This document shows positions 1 through 10,800 of a DNA stretch of 64,000 nucleotides, in pieces. The stretch's first letter is position 1. Every line of letters begins with the position of its first letter. Source of the stretch: Stomorhina lunata. Lineage: Eukaryota > Arthropoda > Insecta > Diptera > Rhiniidae. Where the stretch lies: positions 56,873,775-56,937,774 of the forward strand of contig OW121744.1 in NCBI GenBank assembly GCA_933228675.1, read 5' to 3'. Both the position numbers and the translations under genes were made by a program. The notes under the pieces are model-generated. The model saw only the letters and a list, made by a program, of their open reading frames with translations. It was not told the origin of the DNA and made no database searches.

Positions 1-2
1 AG

Positions 3-245
3 GATGTTAATGCTTTTTTGGATTTTAACGATGATGAAACTAATTCGGATACTGTTGAAGACATCACGATTAGTTCTCCAGAGACTTCAAATATTTCACA
101 GTCACCTATCAATTCAAACTCATTGAAAGAAAGTATTAAAAAAATGCAGCAAACATGTCGTTGTCAAATGAGAAACACTTTATTTTCGATTGAAAGACTT
201 ATTTGTATTCTGAAAAAGAGACTGACCCTTTATAGTAACATTTAA
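3..245 (+). CDS. Unrecognised open frame, cut by the left edge
   Basis: The frame is open from the window edge to a TAA at 243-245, about 80 residues. There is no ATG at its head (position 18 is TTG), so the true start, if any, lies outside the window. The product is acidic and rich in Asn, Ser and Thr at first, then basic with several Cys (QTCRCQMRN). I recognise no domain. It could be the tail of a host gene, a decayed transposon protein, or a chance frame. It points away from unpg and shows no intron signals that I can defend. Confidence 0.2.
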   Translation, partial: DVNAFLDFNDDETNSDTVEDITISSPETSNISQSPINSNSLKESIKKMQQTCRCQMRNTLFSIERLICILKKRLTLYSNI

Positions 246-406
246 CAATGACTTTTCGTTACTATTAAGCCCTTCTTGTACTTTAGATGGAAGAGACATC
301 GCCTCATCATCAATTCCAAACTCTAACAAAAAGATTTATATTAAGATACATAAGTTGTGTTGGATAAAATCATTAAACTTATCTTCGACTTCTTCCAAAA
401 AAAAAA

Positions 407-461
407 TACTTTTCATTAAATCCTAATGGGAAATGAAGCCATTAGGATTTAATGAAAAGTA
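407..461. repeat. Perfect 23-bp hairpin
   Basis: The 23-bp arm at 407-429 (core TTTCATTAAATCCTAATGG) is the exact reverse complement of 439-461, with a 9-nt spacer. It lies about 1 kb beyond the unpg stop codon. It could be a remnant of a foldback element or a structured RNA end. No flanking duplication was seen. Confidence 0.75.
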
Positions 462-1183
462 AAGTAAAGTCCTCTTTTTTCGTAAAATCCTTTTTTTAGT
501 AAAGTCCTCTTTTTTTAGGTCCCTCAAGAACTTAGAGGTTACTCCTGCTTTTAATTATTTATAACTTGGCGTCGTCCACTGACTTCTTGTTTTCCAAAAC
601 TTTATCTGGATATGACTTTAGAGACACGTGTCAGTAAACGACTAAGTAACATATGTTTTTGAGTTGTAAACGCATGTTTTCAACATTAAAAAACATCGGT
701 ATCAAAAATATATATACCAATTGTTTTCAATTTGACAACGACCAGTGATGATTTTGCAACGTAATTTTTTATGAGTGTATACATTTTTATTTTGTACATC
801 TTATAAACTCGATATTGGCATCACTCATAAATAGCTGTTTCTATTAAATCTCAAATGTAGCTGCCGTCTAACTTGTTTTGAGTAATTTCTAACAACTTCG
901 GACTGTTTTAGGCAGCGAAAACAAACATATTATAAGAAAATAATTCCAAACACAAATTAAAACTATTTGTTATCGATACTTAATTGTCAAGGTATTTTGA
1001 ATTTGAGGATTTTTCCAATTATAAATTTATTAAATATTATTAAGATTCGAAGAAAAACGTCCGTCTGTGAACGTCCGTCTGTGAATTCGTGCGAAAATAA
1101 ATTCCTACCTGTAGAATTTTTAATACTTGATTTAAATAATTGAAATATTTTTTTGATTTTAAAGTTTTTTGTTTAATTCTTAT
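462..1183. other. AT-rich DNA without recognised genes
   Basis: No coding frame is recognised. Short direct repeats occur: AAAGTCCTC-type runs at about 468-515, and a perfect 14-bp tandem pair of ACGTCCGTCTGTGA near 1,057-1,084. The right part may be 3' untranslated sequence of unpg. Confidence 0.4.
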
Positions 1184-1206
1184 TTTATTATTTATGTAAA
1201 TTTATT
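1184..1206 (-). terminator. Candidate poly(A) signals of unpg
   Basis: Two AATAAA hexamers on the minus strand (1,184-1,189 and 1,201-1,206) lie 270-300 bp downstream of the unpg stop. They fit a short 3' UTR, but the DNA is so AT-rich that chance hexamers are expected. Confidence 0.3.
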
Positions 1207-1478
1207 TTTTTATAGGAATATTTACAATTTGGTGAATTTCTTAAAATTTAATTCTATAATACTAAAACACAAGACAAATTAAACACCTAAAATATTAAAA
1301 TTCTTTAAACAATAGAAACTTTTACGAAACTAATACAAGTACATATTCAAAATATACTCACTCACACTTAGAAACTTATGTTTGAAATAGAAAATATACA
1401 TTAATTATATGTTTCTTTAAAGCAAGAAAAAGAAGTACTTAATCATTTAATCTAATAAATAAATAATAAAATATCTAA

Positions 1479-1865
1479 TTAAAAGATACTACTACGTGCC
1501 AAAGCCAAAGTACCCGTTACGGCTGTTGTCGCCGCTGTTAGGTTTGCTGCCGCCGCTGCCATTAGTGCTGCCGCAGGTGTATTATTTACCGTATTAGGAC
1601 CGTTCGTGACACTTAAACTACCGCTAAACTTTTCAAAACCACTTGTATCGGAGGTAATCTTTTTACGCAAATCCGGCTTAGGACCGCTGAGGCACATTTT
1701 CTCCATTTGTTGGTGCTGTGAGCGCACGGCAAAACGATTGACATGCACGGGTATGGGGACAACGATTTTAGTGCCACTGGCACCATTGCGTCCCAGACCG
1801 TGTGAAGAAAGCCCCGCCTTGACGCGTTTCCATTTGGCGCGACGATTTTGAAACCAGATTTTTAC
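1479..1865 (-). CDS. unpg: unpg exon 3 (homeodomain helix 3 and C-terminus)
   Basis: The exon begins after the acceptor TTTATAG with [19 protein letters not shown], the recognition helix and the basic end of the homeodomain. It continues with [19 protein letters not shown], the conserved [20 protein letters not shown] block, and an Ala/Thr-rich tail ending ALARSSIF. The GC-rich codons for the Ala runs stand out from the AT-rich surroundings. Confidence 0.93.
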   Translation of the reverse strand, partial: VKIWFQNRRAKWKRVKAGLSSHGLGRNGASGTKIVVPIPVHVNRFAVRSQHQQMEKMCLSGPKPDLRKKITSDTSGFEKFSGSLSVTNGPNTVNNTPAAALMAAAAANLTAATTAVTGTLALARSSIF

Positions 1866-4800
1866 CTATAAAGTACAAAGAAAAGACAAAAGAAGTTAAT
1901 CAATATATTTTCCAACTATAATAACTAATACATTTCTAAGCTTAATAATGATTTTTTTGCCGACACTTACTTGCACTTCACTTAATTTCAGACTTGTGGC
2001 TATTTGACTTCTTTCCGTTAAACTTAAATATTTCTTGGCATGAAATTCTCTTTCCAACTCTAGCAGTTGCTCTGAGGTAAATGCGGTTCTTCTCCGTCTT
2101 GACTTTGAATTCTGACCACCACTACCGCCGGATTCCTTGTTGCCGGCGGAATTGCCATCGTCGTCGGAACAGTCTTCACTGTCTGAATGAGTGTAGGCTA
2201 AAAGTATAAAAATATATGTTTTATAAAAAAAAATAAGTTTTTATAAAAATTATTAAATAAATTTTGAAATGTTTAAGGGATTGCCGACGGCTTATTTGAA
2301 TTGAATTTAAACTAAATTAGAAAAAAGTCCAATTTCTCACGAATCAGGTTTACTTGATTATTTTTTCTTCAAATTTCTTTTGAACCTGCATTCACGTTCA
2401 CACACAAACATTTTCTTCATCAGTTTTCATTTTATTTTCCTTAAATTTCATACAAATTTTCAAAATTTTCGAAACTTGATAGTACGGTCAGATTTGCTCA
2501 ATTTTAATTCTGTCAGTTTTTTCTCATACAAATTCAAGACTTGATACGCCAAACCTGACTCATGTAAAAATAGACAAAATATAATAACAAATTCTAAAGT
2601 TCATCGAAAGTATTCCCATAAGAACTATCAAAATATGGGTTAGGACGTCAGGCTAGTAACCCACACCTGTAAAAACAATTACTATGTAAAAGCTAAAATT
2701 ATAATAAGAACGCCCCCATAGTGTTGGAAGAGGTTGTCCGAAACTTCGATGCAAAGACCAAAGCTTGTTCTAAGAAATTTAAGAATATGCGCACAAGATC
2801 GAAGCGCATGGAATTCTAAAATATGCTCAGCCTTTGACCTTAACAGGTTGTGAATAAAGGCCATAAAAGTAAGTAAGTAAAGCTTATCTTCCGTAAGTAA
2901 AGCTCATCTTCCGAACGTTTCGGAATTTAAAAACTGAAGGAAAACGACGTATTTTTAATAAATCGATCTTATGTAACGAGGCTCTTTTTCAATTAGGCGG
3001 TTATGTAAACAAACTAATTGTCTCATATGGGGCTCATAAAAATCCGCAGACAGTTCTCAAAAAGCCATTTGATCCACAGAAAGTGTAGTAGAGTTCGTGA
3101 ATAGGCGGCATCATCTGCCCATATTTTTTTAAAAACGAATAAAGAAGAAGAAGTCCCCATGAATTCAATGCGCTACCACACCATGATAACAGATAATTAT
3201 TTTTGTGGCCACCATTGCACCATTGGGATGGTAGAAAAATAGAAAGGAAATAAGTCCACAACTTCTAAACTAGGGCGGCACAATCGGCCCCCAAAGTAAG
3301 GCCCCTCAGATTCATAAATAACTAAGCAAAAAAAAAAAAAAAAGGGGAAAAGTAGGGTTTTTTTAACATTAACTTTAAGCACTTATATATTTTTACATAT
3401 TTCTTGCTTGTAAAATATTCAAAATTTTGTTCTTTTTTTAGAAAACTATAAATCAACAAAATCGGGTTATAAATAGATAAGATATTAGTAAAGAATCGAT
3501 GCAGTATGGGACAAAAATAAAAAATTTTAATTTTGAAAGTCGAATATCTTTAAAAACCGTAAGAGATAGCATATGCATTTGTTATGTATGATTCTTCAAA
3601 TCGGTAGAATAATGACAATTATTTATCGTTTTAAGTGTTTAATGAGTCTAATTTGCCATACTTGGGGGCCGACTATGCCGCCCCAGTAAAATGTACGATT
3701 TCCAGGTTAAAAACTTATGCTCCCCAATACTTCTGATATAACATTATATAAAAAACCGCCCAACGTTTTATAAGTTAAGGATTTATTTCGTTTATATTTT
3801 TGCACCATCCCACTGTGCATTGGTAATCATCGTCAGTGACCTTTGGTTTCAGCAAGAAGACTATACAAGCCACACATCAGGCAAAATAACTCAGTTTCAG
3901 CAAATTCGGATTTGACGATGTCAATTCGCAGCCACATACTTGTGATTAAACGCCGTTGGCGCCATACAGCCGACAAAATAACTCCGTTATTACAAATGTG
4001 TTCGCGTAAATTTTCGATTTGACAATGTTCATTGACCGCCTCATTCTTGTGATTCAACGCCGCTTTATTACTTTCTCTGGGGACAACAAAATACATGGTT
4101 CGAGAGAACAAAGAAATATATAAATCGTACATTGTTGCCACGACACTATTATTTTTTTAAGCACTGGGAATATTTTTGTAAATTTTGGGAATATTTTTCA
4201 AAACAGAAATATTAAACAATTTTTAATTTTTTAAGATATTTTCGATCCAAACATTTTTTTTATAGAAAAATTTTTAATTTAAAAAGAAGAGTATTCGCAT
4301 TTGATCCCAAATCTGTTACATTTATTTAATAAAGTAACAGACCAATTTATTGATAAAAAGCCAAAAAATGTTTGCGGAAAAACCAAATTCCTCGTCGCGT
4401 TTCGATGGTTGGTTAAGCCATCTCTTCAGGAGGATTATCCCCAATTTAGACAGATCGAAAACCTCGCATTATTACTAAATTTACAAACAAAACTTTTCAG
4501 AATTATGTTCATAAACCGTAAGTAAAGGCGTAGATTATCGACTGAAATATTTTTATATTTAAAAATGTTCAAATCTTCTATGGAAAAATTTTTGAAAAAA
4601 AATTTTTGATATTTAATAAAAAAATTTTGACAAAAAAAGTTTTGATAAAAATATTTTTTAAAGAAAACTTTTTGATAAAAAAAATTGTCTATAGAAAACT
4701 TTTTGATAAAAAAATTTTCTATAGAAAAACTTTTAATAAAAAGATTTTCCATAGAATTTTTCTGATAAAAAATTTTCTATAAAAAAATTTTTGTTAAAAA

Positions 4801-7800
4801 AGTTTTCTATAGAAAAATTTTTGTTGAAAAAGTTTTCTATAGAAAAACTTTTGTTGAAAAAGTATTCTATAGAAAAAAAAAAACTTTAGAAAAATTTTTG
4901 ATAAAAAAAATTTTCTATAGAAAAATTTTTGATAAAAAAAAATTTCTATAGAAACATTTTTGATAAAAATTTTTTGTTTGGAAAAATTTTAGATAAAAAG
5001 ATTTTCTATAGAAAAATTTTTGATAAAAAGATTTTCTATAGAAAAATTTTTGATAAAAAGATTTTCTATAGAAAAATGTTTGATAAAAAGATTTTCTATA
5101 AAAAAATTTTTGATAAAAAGATTTTCTATAGAAAAATTTTTGATAAAAAGATTTTCTATAGAAAAATTTTTGATAAAACGATTTTCTATAGAAAAATTTT
5201 TGATAAAAAGATTTTATTTGGAAACATTTTTAATAAAAAGATTTTCTTTGGAAAAAAAATTCTATAGAAAAATGACAAAAATTTCTAAAGCATTCTAAAA
5301 CATTTCTGATAAAAAGAATTTCTCTTGAAAAATTTTTGATAAAAAAAATTTTCTATGGAAAAATTTTTGATAAAAAAATTTCTTTAGAAAAATTTTTGAT
5401 AAAAAAATTTTTATAGAAAAATTTTTTATAAAAATAGTTTTTTTAGAAAAATTTTTGATAAACAAATTTTCTATACAAAAATTTTTGATAAAGAGATTTT
5501 CTATAGAAAAATTTTTGATAAAAAGATTTTCCTTAGAAAAATTTTTGATACAAAGATTTTCTATAGAAAAATTTTTGATAAAAAGATTTTCTTTGGAAAA
5601 ATTTTTAATAAAAAAATTTTCTACAGAAAAATGACAAAAAATTTCTAAAGAAACATTTCTGATAAAAAAAAATCTTTTGAAAAATTTTTAATAAAAAAAA
5701 AATTCTATAGAAAAATTTTTGATAAAAAAAAGTTTTCTATAGAAAAATCTTTGATAAAAAAATTTTCTTTAGAAAAATTTTTAATAAAAAAATGTTCTAT
5801 AGAAAAATTTTTGATAAAAAAAAATTTCTATAGAAAAATTTTCTATAGAAAAATTTTCTATAAAAAAATTTCTATAGAAAAATGACAAAAAAATTTCTAA
5901 AAAAATTTTCTATTGAAAAATTTTTGGTAAAAAAAAATTTTGATAAAAAAAATTTTTGATAAAAAAATATTCTATAGAAACATTTTTGATAAAAAAAAAA
6001 TTTCTATAGAAAAATTTTTGATAAAAAAATTTTCTATAGAAAAATTTATGATAAAAAAATTTTCTATAGAAAAATTTTTGATAATAAAATTTTCTATAGA
6101 AAATTTTTTGATAAAAAAATTTTCTACTGAAAAATTTTTGATAAAAAAGATTTTCTATAGAAAAATTTTTGATAAAAAAATTTTCTACACAAAAATTTTT
6201 GATGAACAAATTTTCTATACAAAAATTTTTGATAAAAAGATTTTCTACACAAAAATTTTTGATAAAAAGATTTTCTAAAGAAAATCTTTTTGATAAAAAG
6301 ATTTTCTTTAGAAAAATTTTTGATACAAAGATTTTCTATAGAAAAATTTTTGATAAAAAGATTTTATTTGGAAAAATTTTTAATAAAAAAATTTTCTATA
6401 GAAAAATGACAAAAAATTTCTAACGAAACATTTCTGATAAAAAAAATTCCTTTGAAAAATTTTTAATAAAAAAAAATTTCTATAGAAAAATTTTTGATAA
6501 AAAAAAGTTTTCTATAGAAAAATTTTTGATAAAAAAATTTTCTATAGAAAAATTTTTGATAAAAAAATGTTCTATAGAAAAATTTTTGATAAAAAAAATT
6601 TCTATAGAAAAATTTTTGATAAAAAAATTTTCTATAGAAAAATTTTTGATAAAAAAAAAATTTCTATAGAAAAATTTTTGATAAAAAAGATTTTCTATAG
6701 AAAAATTTTTGATAAAAAAATTTTCTATAGCAAAATTTTTGATAAAAAAATTTTCTATAGCAAAATTTTTGATAAAAAAATTTTCTATCGAAAAATTTTT
6801 GATAAAAAAAATTTTCTACACAAAAATTTTTGATAAACAAATTTTCTATACAAAAATTTTTGATAAAAAGATTTTCTACACAAAAATTTTTGATAAAAAG
6901 ATTTTCTATAGAAAAATTTTTGATAAAAAGATTTTCTTTAGAAAAATTTTTGATAAAAAAAATTTCTATAGAAAAATTTTTGATAAAAAGATTTTCTTTG
7001 GAAAAATTTTTAATAAAAAAATATTCTATAGAAAAATGACAAAAAATTTCTAACGAAACATTTCTGATAAAAAAAATCCTTTGAAAAATTTTTAATAAAA
7101 AAAAATTTCTATAGAAAAATTTTTGATAAAAAAAAGTTTTCTAAAGAAAAATTTTTGATAAAAAAATTTTCTATAGAAAAATTTTTGATAAAAAAATGTT
7201 CTATAGAAAAATTTTTGATAAAAAAATTTTCTATAGAAAAATTTTTGATAAAAAAATTTTCTATAGAAAAAGTTTCTATAGTAAAATTTTCTATAGAAAA
7301 ATTTTTGATAAAAAGATTTTCTATGAAAAAAATTTTTAATAAAAAAAATTTCTATAGAAAAATGAAAAAAAAAAATTTCTAAAGAAACATTTTTGATAAA
7401 AAAAAATTTTCTATTGAAAAATTTTTGATAAAAAGATTTTCTATAGAAAAATTTTTGATAAAAAATTTTCTATAGAAAAATGACAAAAAAATTTCTTAAG
7501 AAACATTTTTGACAAAAAAAATTTTCTATTGAAAAATTTTTGGTAAAAAAAATTTTGATAAAAAAAATTTTTGATAAAAAAATTTTTGATAAAAAAATTT
7601 TCTAGAGAAAAATTTTTGATAAAAAAAATTTTCTATAGAAAAATTTTTGATAAAAAAATTTTCTATAGAGAAATTTTTGATAATAAAATTTTCTAAAGAA
7701 AAATTTTTGATAAAAAGATTTTCTATAGAAAAACTTTTGATAAAAAAGATTTTCTATGGAATATTTTTTAATAAAAAATTTTTCTATAAAAAAATGACAA

Positions 7801-10800
7801 AAAATTTCTAATGAAACATTTTTGATAAAAAAAAAATTTTCTATAGAAAAATTTTTGATAAAAAAATTTTCTATAGAAAAATTTTTGATAAAAAAATTTT
7901 CTATAGAAAAATTTTTGATAAAAAGATATTCTATAGAAAAATTTTTGATAAAAAGATTTTCTATAGAAAAACTTTTGATAAAAAGATTTTCTATGAACAA
8001 AATTTTTAATAAAAAATTTTCTATAGAAAAATGACAAAAAAATTTCTTAAGAAACATTTTTGACAAAAAAATTTTCTATTGAAAAATTTTTGGTAAAAAA
8101 AAATTTGATAAAAAAAATTTTTGATAAAAAAATTTTCTATAGAGAAATTTTTGATAAAAAAAAATTTTCTATAGAAAAATTTTTGATAAAAAAATTTTCT
8201 ATATTTTTAATAAAAAAAAATTTCTATAGAAAAATTTTTGATAAAAAAAAGTTTTCTATAGAAAAATTTTTGATAAAAAAATTTTCTATAGAAAAATTTT
8301 TGATAAAAAAATGTTCTATAGAAAAATTTTTGATAAAAAAAATTTCTATAGAAAAATTTTTGATAAAAAAATTTTCTATAGAAAAATTTTTGATAAAAAA
8401 AAAATTTCTATAGAAAAATTTTTGATAAAAAAGATTTTCTATAGAAAAATTTTTGATAAAAAAATTTTCTATAGCAAAATTTTTGATAAAAAAATTTTCT
8501 ATAGCAAAATTTTTGATAAAAAAATTTTCTATCGAAAAATTTTTGATAAAAAAAATTTTCTACACAAAAATTTTTGATAAACAAATTTTCTATACAAAAA
8601 TTTTTGATAAAAAGATTTTCTACACAAAAATTTTTGATAAAAAGATTTTCTATAGAAAAATTTTTGATAAAAAGATTTTCTTTAGAAAAATTTTTGATAA
8701 AAAAAATTTCTATAGAAAAATTTTTGATAAAAAGATTTTCTTTGGAAAAATTTTTAATAAAAAAATATTCTATAGAAAAATGACAAAAAATTTCTAACGA
8801 AACATTTCTGATAAAAAAAATCCTTTGAAAAATTTTTAATAAAAAAAAATTTCTATAGAAAAATTTTTGATAAAAAAAAGTTTTCTAAAGAAAAATTTTT
8901 GATAAAAAAATTTTCTATAGAAAAATTTTTGATAAAAAAATGTTCTATAGAAAAATTTTTGATAAAAAAATTTTCTATAGAAAAATTTTTGATAAAAAAA
9001 TTTTCTATAGAAAAAGTTTCTATAGTAAAATTTTCTATAGAAAAATTTTTGATAAAAAGATTTTCTATGAAAAAAATTTTTAATAAAAAAAATTTCTATA
9101 GAAAAATGAAAAAAAAAAATTTCTAAAGAAACATTTTTGATAAAAAAAAATTTTCTATTGAAAAATTTTTGATAAAAAGATTTTCTATAGAAAAATTTTT
9201 GATAAAAAATTTTCTATAGAAAAATGACAAAAAAATTTCTTAAGAAACATTTTTGACAAAAAAAATTTTCTATTGAAAAATTTTTGGTAAAAAAAATTTT
9301 GATAAAAAAAATTTTTGATAAAAAAATTTTTGATAAAAAAATTTTCTAGAGAAAAATTTTTGATAAAAAAAATTTTCTATAGAAAAATTTTTGATAAAAA
9401 AATTTTCTATAGAGAAATTTTTGATAATAAAATTTTCTAAAGAAAAATTTTTGATAAAAAGATTTTCTATAGAAAAACTTTTGATAAAAAAGATTTTCTA
9501 TGGAATATTTTTTAATAAAAAATTTTTCTATAAAAAAATGACAAAAAATTTCTAATGAAACATTTTTGATAAAAAAAAAATTTTCTATAGAAAAATTTTT
9601 GATAAAAAAATTTTCTATAGAAAAATTTTTGATAAAAAAATTTTCTATAGAAAAATTTTTGATAAAAAGATATTCTATAGAAAAATTTTTGATAAAAAGA
9701 TTTTCTATAGAAAAACTTTTGATAAAAAGATTTTCTATGAACAAAATTTTTAATAAAAAATTTTCTATAGAAAAATGACAAAAAAATTTCTTAAGAAACA
9801 TTTTTGACAAAAAAATTTTCTATTGAAAAATTTTTGGTAAAAAAAAATTTGATAAAAAAAATTTTTGATAAAAAAATTTTCTATAGAGAAATTTTTGATA
9901 AAAAAAAATTTTCTATAGAAAAATTTTTGATAAAAAAATTTTCTATAGAAAAATTTTTGATAAAAAAATTGTCTATAGAAAAATTTTTGATAAAAAAATT
10001 TTCTATAGAAAAATTTTTGATAAAAAAATTTTCTATAGAAAAATTTTTGATAAAAAAATTTTCTATAGAAAAATTTATGATAAAAAAATTTTCTATAGAA
10101 AAACTTTTGATAAAAAAATTTTCTATAGAAAAATTTTTGATAAAAAAATTTTCTATAGAAAAATTTTTGATAAAAAAATTTTCTATAGAAAAATTTTTGA
10201 TAAAAAAATTTTCTATAGAAAAATTTTTGATAAAAAAATTTTCTATAGAAAAATTTTTGATAAAAATATTTTCTTTAGAAAAATTTTTGATAAAAAAATT
10301 TTGTATAGAAAAATTTTTGATAAAAATTAAAAAAAAATGGTGTAGAAAACTTTTTCTTTGTAAAATGTTAGAACTACACATTGAAAAAAATACCTATTTT
10401 AGTTTAAAGTATAAAAAACGGCAACTCTGTAGACTATTTTTGCAGACTTTGCGCCGACCCGTGAATATAAGGCATTACTCGTATAATGAGTTATAATTCG
10501 TTATAACCGCATTATAACGTGTTTCAATAATTAAGAATTATACATTAAACGAAGTATAATACAATTATAACGCATTATAATGGAATTATAGTGTATAAAT
10601 AAGGGGAATTATTATGAATAACTACCCACTTTATTGCGATTAAAATGTGTTATATTGTACATATAATGTCATAAACGAACTATAAAACTATTAAAGTCTT
10701 ATAATAAGAGTTTTGTATAGAACATTTAAGTTATAATCTTGTCATAGCTATATTTTTTATTTATGAATTACTGGTTAAGTTTATAATGTTCTTAACTTCC

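Larger units (their letters stand above)
4575..10330. repeat. 5.75-kb satellite array, 30-bp unit with CTATAG palindrome
   Basis: About 190 tandem units have an exact 30-bp period. Each is TTTTCTATAGAAAAATTTTT plus GATAAAAA(A/G)A. The first part is a near-perfect palindrome centred on CTATAG. Because 30 is divisible by three, several frames on both strands stay open and yield decapeptide strings such as [10 protein letters not shown] or [10 protein letters not shown]; these are consequences of the repeat, not genes. A variant junction, GAAAAATGACAAAAAATTTC, punctuates the array (for example near 5,268, 5,626, 6,403, 7,034, 7,793), so a higher-order structure exists. Units near 9,930-10,260 are the most uniform, while those at 4,575-5,000 are the most degenerate. 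Confidence 0.97.

Noticed and set aside
4575..10330. CRISPR-like array, because of short regular repeats
   Set aside because: There are no unique spacers between the repeats, the unit is one continuous tandem satellite, and the sequence is from an animal genome.
4435..10496. More than twenty overlapping ORFs on both strands encoding [14 protein letters not shown] decapeptide repeats
   Set aside because: They follow from a 30-bp repeat with few stops; frames on both strands and in several phases are open at once, there is no codon bias, and the longest one runs out of the array into unrelated DNA.
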